DNA of 64,000 bases, taken from NCBI GenBank assembly GCA_033239525.1, contig BSYO01000022.1, forward strand, positions 15,448,923-15,512,922, in the 5' to 3' direction. Positions 45,814 through 55,827 of this stretch are shown in pieces (the first letter of the stretch is position 1; every line of letters begins with the position of its first letter). The stretch comes from Nepenthes gracilis. Lineage: Eukaryota; Streptophyta; Magnoliopsida; Caryophyllales; Nepenthaceae. A program made the translations under genes and the position numbers. The notes below the pieces were generated by a model. That model did no database searches and was not told the origin of the DNA. It saw only the letters and a program-made list of their open reading frames with translations.

Positions 45814-47610
45814 AACTTCAACAGAGATCAACCACAAGGGGCTCCAGGATTGCTCTGTTCCAGCAAGACCGAGGGTTGCTCCAGGGTTACCATAGCCCCC
45901 AACACCTGCAGATGGCCCCAACTGCAGCGACTGGTTTCAGCAGACTGCAAATAGCAGTCCAAAAAACATCAGAAGGCACCCGACAGCAAAAAGAAAATAG
46001 GCAATTTCATCAATCTTCAGCAGCATAGCGTCATAGTACAGCAAGGAAGCAAGAAACCAAGTGATGCAGCTCCTGCAACAGCCAAGATCAACCCCCTCAC
46101 TCCACAAAGAGAGTGCCAAAATAGCAGCATTGAAATTTTGTCAGACAACTCCATCAAGTCCATTGACAGAAAATCAGTAGAATTAAATGCACTAAAGAGT
46201 GCATCAAAATAATCCGCATGAAATTCACACCGACCCCTACTACCAACTGCAGAACCCAGCAGAAAAAGAAGCATCAGATGAATGTAGACAAAATATGCAC
46301 CATGGAAAAGAAAACATCATAGCCGCCAAACCGATTTCATCAAAACCAGGTCCTCCAAAATCCACACAGCAGCTGTATTAAGAGCCACTGTAAGAACAGA
46401 ATAGCTTCAGCAATAGGCCTTAGCCCATCAACAACATAGCGCCACCAGCAAGATCAGCCATACCAGCATCCACAACCAAGAGTAACCCAAGAACCATCGC
46501 CATCTGCAATCAGCTATAGTCAACCACAAAGGTGCACCAAAACAGCGGCAAAACCTACCGCACCCAATTTGAGAGAGCTTCAAATCCAAAGGTAGCAGCA
46601 GCAGGGGCACTACACTTTGTAGATTCTAGCAACTTCCGGCCAGCAACCAAGACAGTAACCCATCCCTCCTCCAGCACGTAGCAGTCAGCATTCCAGCAGC
46701 CGTTTGAGCACCAGCAGCTCAAAATATAGCCGCAACACATCAGACAACTTACAACTACCACGAAATGGCACCTGCCGGCAGACAACCGAAACCACCAACT
46801 GCATTCGGAGAGCCAATGAAGACAAGAACCCTGAGCATGCTAATAGTCTATATCACCCCCAACCTATTTAGACAGCAGGGGTGCTCCAGCATACACCAAC
46901 ATATCCTGTAATGGCACTAGCAGCAAAGCACCACTACATGTGCATCAGCACACCATGACAAACTCAGGGATACATGGCCTGCATCCCCCATTTATCATCA
47001 GAGCTGACAGCTGGGGATCACTACAAACCATCAAAAACTCGCAAACCTCATAGAGTTCAAAAAGAGGGGCAGACGAAGCACACTCTGGTAGGAAAGCAGA
47101 CCAGATCATCAAAACACCAGCCAGCAACCACAATATTCTACCCATCACAGGATCCAGCTACAAGCCACCCTGTAGGATTTTGTTCCATTTAACACAGCAA
47201 CCTCCAGGCAGTAGGAAACTCTTAAACAAACTGGAGGTAAAGCCTGGCGTCAACCAAGACCCACACAAGACGCAGGCTGCAAAACAGAACCATCCAGAGC
47301 GCCAGCAGCAGAAAACCAATTCAATTAAATAAATTTTTTTTCCTTTTTCCTTTTTTTTATTAGTATTATTTTTTTTCCCACCAAAGCTCTCAGGGAGGGA
47401 GTGGAAACTGAACAAATCAAAAACTCAACAAGGAAAATATCAATCATTAGGTTCAGATCCGACCGGAAGGGCGGCAAGGAGCCACACCCGGCAAGGCACC
47501 AACAGAAGAAACACCACGATGCTGAAACTCCAACAGCAGAACCAACAGGGCCAACAAGAGGGCCAGAATCCAACGCCAGTGGAAAGGAACCCAAATTGTT
47601 TTTTATAAGT
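45814..47610 (-). other. Non-coding 3' region of LINE copy 3
   Basis: No coding domain on either strand. Includes an A-rich tract (T-rich on plus, 47335-47388) about 230 bp after the ORF2 end, resembling an internal poly(A). Confidence 0.6.
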
Positions 47611-50600
47611 TCAACGCCTAACCAGCGAACGGTTAGGGCGACCATCTACAGGCAAGGAGGTCTTCAACTTGTCCCGAACAACGTTTGAAATCTGGGAGCA
47701 GATCTGGGAAGCATTCTGGTTGAAGGATTTCTCGAAAATACGATTTTTACGTTCTCTCCAAATAAAATAAATGGTGGCCGCAAGAGAAAGACGCTTGGAG
47801 AGGGCAATGAGATTCTTACCTTTCCACCTGTGGGCAGCCCATTTAATATTATGGAACCAATTTGGGTAAGGCCACTGAATGTCAGCAATCCGTTGGATAG
47901 AAGTCCACACGGAGGAGGAGAACGGGCAACAGAAGAAAAGATGGTCATGGTTTTCAGTGTCTGAATCACAAAGAGAGCAAGTGGGGGAAAGGTTGGGAAC
48001 ACCGTGAACACGGTCGGATGTATTAAGCCGGCCTTTTATTGCCAACCAAAGGGTGAAGGTGTGAGCAGAAATATGGAAAGAGCCCCAGACTAAGTTGGTC
48101 CAGCTTAGTTTCGGTTTGGGGGGTGAAAGAGTAGGTAAGCAGACTTAGACGAGAAAACACCATTAGGGCTACCAACCCATCTCAAGAAATCTTTTTGCTC
48201 ATTGTTAGGAAGATAACGGGGCATGTTTGAAACGAGACTAGACACCTCCTGATCAAAAGGGTTAGGCCAGGCCCATTGGTTGTTTCTGATTATTTGAGAC
48301 ACCTTGCCGTCCCAAGATAAACCAGTAACCGAAAGGATGCGATCCGTGCATAACCTACTGAGGGGGTCATTTGGGTGCCGATGGTCGTGCCAGACAAAAG
48401 TATCAACGCCATTACCAATGATCTTAAGAGTATGCGAGCACATGAAAGTACGAAGCTTCATGATCTTCCTCCAGCTCCAAGGGGCCGAATCAGGGACTTT
48501 GAGGGTCCAGATGCACCGGTCCTTGATTCTAGTCTTGTGGATCCACGAAGACCAAGCCAATTTAGGGTCTTTAGACATGATATGCCAAAGGAGTTTACAA
48601 GTGAGGGCTTTCTTTTGAGCCTGCAAATTCTTAAGACCCAATCCACCTTCGCTCTTAGGGTAACAGATGTCGGACCAGGCCACTTTTGCGTTGGCCTTCC
48701 CATCCATAGAGTCATTCCATAGGAAACGCCTCAAAATGCAGTTGATTTGGTTCAGAATAGATTTGGGCAAAAGGAAGATTGAAGCCCAATAGAGGTGGAT
48801 AGATAAGAGGATAGAGGCAACCAATTGAAAGCGGCCCCCAAAGGAGAGCCACCTCTTCTTCCATGATTTGATGCGGCGAGTAATTTTCTCATTGAGAGCC
48901 TGACAGTCACGGATCGACAGCCTGGTGGAGATCAGGGGGACGCCGAGGTATCTAATGGGGAGAGAGCCAACTTTGAACCCCATGACATTTGCAATATTCT
49001 GATTCAGGGATGGGTCTTTAGAGCAAAGGAAGACCTCGCTCTTGTTTGTGTTTGCCGATAGACCAGAAAGCCAATGGAATTCCTCAAGACAATCCTTGAG
49101 GATCCGGATAGAGCATACATCAGCATGAGAGAATAGGAGGAGGTCGTCTGCAAAGGCAATCATGACAGTATGAGTCGATTCACAATTCCTGTGCAAAGTA
49201 AACTTATTGTTCCTACGAGCTTTGGATTCGATAATCCCATTCAACACCTCCATTGCCAGAACAAAGAGGTAGGGAGAAATGGGATCACCTTGACGAAGGC
49301 CCTTACCCCCTTTGAAGAATCCAACTGCTTCCCCATTGATATTGACAGAGTAGGAGGGGGTGGTAATACATTGTCTAATCCAACTTATCATTTTGGGCGG
49401 GAATTTCAAGATTGTCAGGATATTGATGATGAAATCCCAGTGAACAGAGTCGTAGGCTTTCATGAGATCAATTTTCATAGTATAACGAGGAGGATCATGA
49501 CCAAGGTGGTACTTATGGAGAAGCTCTTCGGCCAGGAGAATGTTGTCGCTGATTTGGCGGCCCACCACAAAAGCCGTTTGGCACTTGTCCACAAGATAAG
49601 GTAAAGTTATCTTTAACCTATTGGCAATAATCTTCGAGATGACTTTGTATATGACATTGCAGCATGATATGGGACGGTAGTCAGATACCAACCGAGGAGA
49701 CTGGATTTTGGGAATCAGGCTGATGATCGTAGAATTCATTTGTTTGAGAAGCTTACCATGATTGAAAAAATCACGAATGCTTCACAGATAGATGAACCAA
49801 TGATTTCCCACGATTCTTTAAAAAAAAGTGAGCTGAATCCATCAGGACCCCGGGCCCAATAGTCTCCTATAGAAAAGATCACCTTGTGAATCTCGTCATC
49901 GCTTACCGGGCCCATAAGATGGTCCATAAGCGATTCAGGCACAGAGTGAAGGATGTAAGGACGGAGCCGATCCACATCAGCCAAGCCACACGTGCGGCCA
50001 GTCCCAAGAGCCTTTCTAAAGTGTTCCACAATCAGATTCTGAACATTTTCGACTCCAATGGTAGGATTCCCATCTTGATCAAGGAGGGAAATAATCTGAT
50101 TCTTATTATTGTTCCCATTCACAGTCTTAAAAAAGAATTTATTGCATTGATCACCCTCTTTGAGCCACATTATCTTAGCTTTTTTCTTCGTAAGGTCGGC
50201 TTCCCTAGCCAGAGCAGCATCGTAAGCATCCTTACAGCCGCTCCTCAACATGATTCCCGAGAATAGATGGAGTTTGACCTTAGATAAACTCAAGCTTCTC
50301 CCTAGCACGAATTACCTCCTCGTGAACATCACCCTCGTGGACATTAAGCATTTTAAGAGACTTTTCCACCCACTTAAGTCTAGACACAAGTCTGAACATA
50401 GGCGAGCCAATGGTGTCATCCGACCAAGCATCAGCGACTAAAGGGTGAAATTTTGGGGACTTGATAAGGAAGTTATTGAACCGAAAAAATCTGTGCTTTC
50501 TGGGGGAATCGCCAGCAGGGAGAAGAATACAGGGTGAATGGTCAGAAAGTCTGGTAGGGGGAAAGAGGGCCTTAGCCCTCTGAAAATTGTCAAACCAGTG

Positions 50601-50992
50601 CCCATTGGCGACAACACGATCAAGCTTTCTGTAAATGTGAAGGGAAGAGTCGCGCCCATCGTTCCAGGTATAGTGCATGCCTTCGTGAGACACGTCGGCC
50701 AGATTTCAATCTCTAAGACAATTATCAAGCTCCATGGAGCTTTTGTTATGCCAGATCCCACCCAGGGCCTCGGATGGGGACCAGATAGCATTGAAGTCCC
50801 CGAGAGCCGCCCAAGGGAGATCGCCGGGATGGTTAGATAATGCTCTAAGGCTATCCCTTTTTTTTTTGGTAAGTAAAAAACTGTGGTAAGGGTAAGCTTT
50901 TTAACGTGACTGGCCCCACCGCTTCGCGGCCCCATACCCCAGAAATCCCGAAGGATTTTTTAGGGAGGCTCAGTACCACGGGTGCTTCCGCG

Positions 50993-51045
50993 GAGATTCA
51001 AACCCGGGTGGAGAGGGAAGGCGTAAGCGTTACTAACCACTAGGC
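50993..51045 (-). promoter_or_regulatory. Pol III A and B boxes, SINE unit 2
   Basis: Minus strand A box GGCCTAGTGGTTA (51045-51033) and B box GGGTTTGAATCTC (51005-50993; one change from consensus). Confidence 0.78.
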
Positions 51046-51171
51046 CGAACTCCGCTTTGGCAAATTGTGGTAAGGGTAAGCTTTTTAACGTGGTGGCCCC
51101 ACCGGCCGCGACCCCATTGAGAAATCCCGAAGGATTTTTTAGGGAGGCTCAGTACCACGGGTGCTTCCGCA

Positions 51172-51225
51172 GAGATTCGAACCCGGGTGTAGAGGGAAGG
51201 CGTAAGCGTTACTAACCACCAAGCC
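51172..51225 (-). promoter_or_regulatory. Pol III A and B boxes, SINE unit 1
   Basis: Minus strand A box GGCTTGGTGGTTAGT (51225-51211) and B box GGGTTCGAATCTC (51184-51172), both close to consensus. Unit 1 is 5' and could have driven transcription of the dimer. Confidence 0.8.
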
Positions 51226-51620
51226 GAACTCCGCTTCGCTCTAAGGCTATCCCATAGGAGCCTATGGGAAATTTCTGAATTTGGACCATATATAAAGGAC
51301 AGAATGCAGCGAATATTCTTCTCAAGGAACAGGACCTCAAGATGAACGACCTGGTCCTCCGAGGCAAGGATGATGCACGAAACCATATTTGGGTCCCAGC
51401 CAACCCAAATCCTTCCACTTGAACATGTAGAGTAATTCATAAACCAGGACCAGTCAGGTCTGATTCTGGAGGAGACAGTCAGAGAGTTTCTCTCAGCAAC
51501 CTTAGTCTCCACCAAACCAACGATACTACACCTATGAGAGGAAATGAGGTTGTAGACTTCGTGGGCTTTTACAAGCCCATTTAGTCCCCTCACATTCCAA
51601 CAGGCAATGCTAGTCATGGG

Positions 51621-52186
51621 TTAGGGTTGAGGGGGGGAGGGAAATCTAATCCCCCGAGATTTCTTCTTTCTGCGGGAAGAAACACAATTCCCAATGATGG
51701 TTGCTGGGCCATCACTGGTCGAATAGCCAAAAGGGCCAGACAATGAAGCACGAAGGTTGGCTACGGTCGGTGGGTCTAGTGTGAACGGAGTACTAAGATT
51801 AGGTGCACCAAGCAAGCCTGGATCGGAGGAGGCCCTATCAAGCCTCGAAGGGACTTAACCAGAAGGCTCCGAACATCGGTTTGGACTATCAGGCCCGGAA
51901 GGGGGGGTGAGGGAGATCGTAGGCTGGAAGAGCCTACGCCTTCTGGGGCATTTAGCATTGCCGGATCGGCAAGGGCCACGCCGAGCTCCGGAACAGGGGT
52001 AGGACCAATAAGACAGAGAGGAGGGTCGTGATCACACCCAATGGGCTGCGCTGATGAATTCGGAGTGGGGCATTCTGACAAGTCATTTGTGTTTTCCTCT
52101 TGTAAAGCCATAAAAGAGTTAGAGGTCGTTATGGCCTTAGGGACAATATCTATGGGCAGGGTTGCAGCCGCGGCATTATTTTTTAG
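51621..52186 (-). pseudogene. LINE ORF1 of copy 3, C-terminal part
   Basis: Minus-strand frames starting at the truncation point ('LKNNAAAATLPIDIVPKAI'). They cover the Ser/Pro/Leu-rich variable tail and, after a frameshift near 51800, end with 'SSRRKKKSRGIRFPSPPQP' and TAA at 51621. The basic end resembles copy 1. DUF4283 is lost by 5' truncation. Confidence 0.72.
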
Positions 52187-52469
52187 GCTGGTTTTCAATG
52201 GCCGTATCCCGATTGGCCCCAAAACATAAACTGGGCTGCTCAACATTGGAAAGGTAATAATCTTCTTGCCCTTTCCAAACGTCTTTCCCTCGCAGCCACT
52301 GTCTACTTCATTTGGCGTGAAAGAAATAATTGGATTTTTGAGAAATCTTCCCCTCAGGATGAGACCCAGATTTGCTCTCTGATTATAAATGTTGTACGAG
52401 ACAAGTTGAAGGCCTCCTTGCCTAGTGGGGGGGATTTCCATTCCGCTTGTTAGGCGCTGGAATTTATAA
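52187..52469 (+). pseudogene. LINE copy A ORF2, piece 4 (C-terminus)
   Basis: Starts with the right TSD of LINE copy 3 and continues 'INWAAQHWKGNNLLALSKR', 'LAATVYFIWRERNNWIF', ending RRWNL and TAA at 52467. It is the exact continuation of 45003-45106, which confirms the reconstruction of copy A. Confidence 0.85.
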
Positions 52470-53034
52470 AAAATAATTAATATTAATATTGTGGCGTTCC
52501 CTTTTTGGTTGGGTTCTCCCGCTGTTTCCTGGGCCTTCTTCTTTCTAATGGGTCCTTTTCTCAGTCTTCATTTGGTGTTAAAAAAAAAAAAAAAACTTTG
52601 GATTCCACCCTCCCTGTTGTCGGCTGTGGTTATCCCAAAATATATATATATATATAGTTCGGTTTCCCCTGTCCCCCTTGTGGCTCGTTGGGGTCATCTG
52701 ACTGGCAGTGGCTATCTATAGCTGCTCACTTTGAAGATGATGATACTTGGTGTCCTTGTGCCATTGGCCATCTTGCATTTGGAGGAACCGATACTATGTC
52801 TTAGTTTTGGTCCTGCCAGGGCCCTAGATTTATGTTATGGTTGTATTACTGGCTGTCAGTACTGTTCCTGTATTGGGCTGCCTGGGATCCTGTTGTTATG
52901 GGGTATTTAATGTGATGCTCAGCTGTTATTCGGTTTGCTGGTGGGTGTGCAATTTTTTATTGAGATGCAACTGGAGGTTGTATAACATGCTGATTAATAT
53001 CATTATATGGAGTTGAAGATGCTGGCTGATACCA
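52470..53034 (+). other. 3' region of LINE copy A
   Basis: Contains an inner A tract (52580-52595) 110 bp after the stop and a short (TA)n run near 52640-52657. It is cut at 53035 by NA7; the rest and the terminal module lie beyond the window. Confidence 0.65.
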
Positions 53035-55827
53035 TTTTTTTTTTTCGTAAGTAAGTATTTTGGATTAATGGGAGAAAAATAGTACAAAATAATATGTTTA
53101 TCTCCAAGTATTTTGACTTGAAGATAAAACATAATACGCTAGGGCATACCCCGAGCGGACAGTACATCTGAATATACAAAATTGACTCTAGGAGGACAAC
53201 GTTTACCGAAAACGACAAAATATGACATTTCCATCGGAAACAAGACACAGCATGCATAAGTTGCCACACATAAACGGCACCAGCTACGAGTTGTCCCGTC
53301 GAGACCATCAGCACCATCTTGTTTGTTGAATACATATCAGCATCAACACAAAAGACACCTTGACTTCAAGGCTCCAAAAACCAATGCGGTTGCATTAAAG
53401 TCACGATGGACTTCCCGGATGACATGATTCAAGAGTTAATTAAGCGAGGAGAAATCCATAGACAAGGAAGGCAACTCTCGGTCTAGAATTGCATCCAATT
53501 TCATACAACAAAGGCTGCACCTCACATTAGAAACTCGATTCGAGAATCTCAAAGCAAAATCCCCAAAACAAGCTTCTGAGATCCTCTAATTGAGGCGGCA
53601 GAAAGAATGCACACCACACTTGCCACAGGGTAGCAAGCGGCCGAACACGGTGTCCCACTGCGGCAAAGCGAGAGAGGGAAATCAGGAGAGCCCGTCATCA
53701 GCCTTTCCACCTCCACGCAAGCCAAACAGCAGCAGCCCAACGCTCATCAGCATATGGTTCCCACATCAAAAGTGGCATTAACCACTGCATCAGGATCATC
53801 CCAGGCCATGCATCCGCAGCACTAAGGAAATCTACCGAACCACACGGCAGTTGCAGAACTGCCAACATGGATTGAACAGCTAAGCCTTTCAGGCTCACAG
53901 CAAACCAATGGGCATCAGCACAGCCCACAACACTATCATCAAGTGCCAGGAATTTCCTCTCTTCAGGCATCAGCAAGCAGGAGGACACCCCCACCGCAGC
54001 AGGATCAATTGCACCCAATAACAGCAACAAACTCGCATTAATAGCCAGACAACAGTAACACAGTCTCACCATAATTAAGCAGTGAACATACAGGGCACCA
54101 TCTCAACACAAAGGAAATTTAGTCACCAAAAAGTACCTCAACCAGCTGCTCGGCCCTCAGCCGAAATGTCCCAATCCAGAAACTCACAGGCTCCCCCAAC
54201 CCAATCACAAATGGGACACACAGCCACATAACAGTCAGAGCAACACCAGAGGATAGACGAAAACATCAGTTCCTTCGAGATGAGACAGCAGCCCACTGGA
54301 AAAAGTTGTTGCAAAGTTACAGCAGCAACAAACTGGCATTGTTCACCAGACCAAAGCAGTCCAAAGGACTACTACTCATTCGCACTATATTTTAGCAGCG
54401 GACAGATTGGACATCACCTCAACAAGAAGGAAAATTAGCAACCAAAAGTACCTCAGCCAGCTTAGCAGCCCTCACCCGAAGTGTCCCGATCCATAAAACA
54501 CACGGGCTCCCCTACCCAACCAACAAGCGGGACACACTGCCAGAGGACAAACAGAGCAATGCCACAGGACATCCGGATGCATCAAATCCATCGAGATGAG
54601 ACAGCACCCTCAGACAGAGGCATTTGATTAACCACAACAGTGAGGATGAGATTGCCAGAGGCCAGCAATTCGGCAACCTCACAGGCAGCAGATCCAACAA
54701 CACCAGAATCAGAAACCTTCAGGCATCAGCAAGGACCATAGCAGAGGATCATCACACATCGGCCAATGGGATCAGCCAACAGAGGATCATCTTCCATTGC
54801 AGCCCAAGCAGAGATGTTGCAAAGCAACAACAGCAACCAAATTGGCAGTAATAACCAGACCACAACAATCCAATGGACTGCAACAAAGCAACTAAGACAG
54901 CTGTAGACAATACACCGCATTAGAAAGATTTTCAGCGTCCGAACTTAGAAAGTCATTTAGATCTTCGGGCCATATCCAGCCTATGGGGCTCTGACAACGT
55001 CGCTCTGACAAGGGGCGATTTTCAAATTTCGGTTTGAATTTCGAATTTGCCCGGCGTCGTCCTCGACGATACCAACTTCGGTGCCGGACGGCTCCGGTGC
55101 CTACCATGGCCGGCCTCCCGGTTGCCCTGCCTGCCCCCGTCAAGAACCCTTCTCCACCCTTCCGTCTCCACAATCTGCTGATTGCGAAGTCGTTTTGGCT
55201 GTTCGCTTTCGATGTCGGTTTGCCCTCGTGGATTTGAGTTGGGGCCTAATATCGAAGCATCGGCGGCTTCGTGATGCTCAAGCAATGAATCGGGGTTCGC
55301 CTTTGTTCGGAAGCTGTCTCCTCGGGCTTTACGACAGCTCTCTCCGCTCCCATTTGGGATAGACGACGACGACCGCCACATGCCAGTTCCGGAGCAACTC
55401 TGCTTGGTCGTTCTTTCAGTAAGTTGGGTTGGGAGCCTGGTTTGCATTTTTTTGGAACTAAAGGCTGGAGTGTTTTAAGAATCGGGTGTGGCTTGTTTGG
55501 TGTTGAAATGCCTTATTTGTGATTTTGAGAATGCGGTTATTTGTATTGCTCGTTCGTGGTAGGGTATTCAATGCCGGTTGTTTCTTTGTTGTCTATTTGC
55601 AATAGCTTTATTAAGGCTGTAGTTGGTCCTTGCTTGTTCTTTGTTTGGACGAGTTTGGAACTCTTTATCCTTGTGTTCGCCTTAATTGCGGTGAGATGTG
55701 GTGTGGTTGTCGGGCTATTAAAGTCAGTTTGCTGCTGTTATTACGTGCACTTGATCCTGATGCGGTGATGGTGTCGTCTGCTGGAGTGCTTAAGTGCATC
55801 TCTGTGGGATGCTTGTTTCACCCGAAG

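Larger units (their letters stand above)
50858..51237 (-). mobile_element. tRNA-derived SINE dimer with LINE-type tail
   Basis: Flanked by a perfect 16-bp TSD gctctaaggctatccc (50842-50857 and 51238-51253). Minus strand: SINE unit 1 (51237-51066), short linker 'tggcaaat' region, SINE unit 2 (51057-50880), then TTTTTTACTTACC and ten A. Each unit has an A box and a B box and a 'GTGGGGCC...AAGCTTACCCTTACCACA' body. One TSD pair for both units shows that they inserted together. The tail copies the last nine bases of the LINE. Confidence 0.9.
47611..51617 (-). pseudogene. LINE ORF2 of copy 3
   Basis: Starts at ATG 51617 (MTSIACWNVRGLNG), three bases after the ORF1 stop. Endonuclease 51617 to about 50540 with 'VETKV', 'FIYGPNSEI', 'DFNAI' (other frame) and 'DHSPCILLPAG'; it is interrupted by the SINE dimer. 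A 544-codon open stretch (49739-48105) holds RT: 'ISCCNVIYKVISKIIANRLK', 'MKIDLMKAYDSVHWDF', 'GLRQGDPISPYLFVLAME', FADD at 49154-49143. The zf-RVT-like end 'CSLCDSDTENHDHLFFCC' lies near 47980-47930. Stops and shifts at about 50300, 49738 and 48105 inactivate it, but the decay is light. Confidence 0.88.
45107..52186 (-). mobile_element. LINE copy 3, minus strand, TSD-flanked
   Basis: Flanked by gctggttttcaatgRc (45091-45106 and 52187-52202, one mismatch). Minus strand from the right: ORF1 3' part, ORF2, inner A-rich tract (47388-47335), 2.1 kb of non-coding DNA, terminal module and oligo(A) at 45116-45107. It is 5'-truncated inside ORF1. A SINE dimer sits in the endonuclease region and a 51-bp tail-only insertion in the 3' region. 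This is the best view here of a LINE flanked as one unit together with the terminal module. Confidence 0.85.
31495..53034 (+). mobile_element. LINE copy A, twin-primed and split by four insertions
   Basis: The 5' leader and ORF1 are inverted (34685 down to 31495). ORF2 resumes on the plus strand near 34690 and continues through 35439, 37465-37677, 45003-45106 and 52187-52469, then the 3' region to 53034. The breaks are NA1 (35440-37448), NA2 (37678-45002), LINE copy 3 (45107-52186) and NA7 (from 53035). The first three have matching TSDs, and the ORF2 text joins across them. The 3' end lies beyond the window. The endonuclease and most of RT are missing at the inversion point. Confidence 0.8.

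Noticed and set aside
43500..51237. tRNA genes at 43.6 kb, 51.0 kb and 51.2 kb
   Set aside because: A and B boxes are good, but the cloverleaf arms do not close into a standard tRNA by eye and each is followed by the same tRNA-unrelated body, so these are SINEs.
52640..52657. (TA)n run as a functional TATA promoter
   Set aside because: A simple microsatellite in the 3' region of a dead LINE, with nothing downstream to express.
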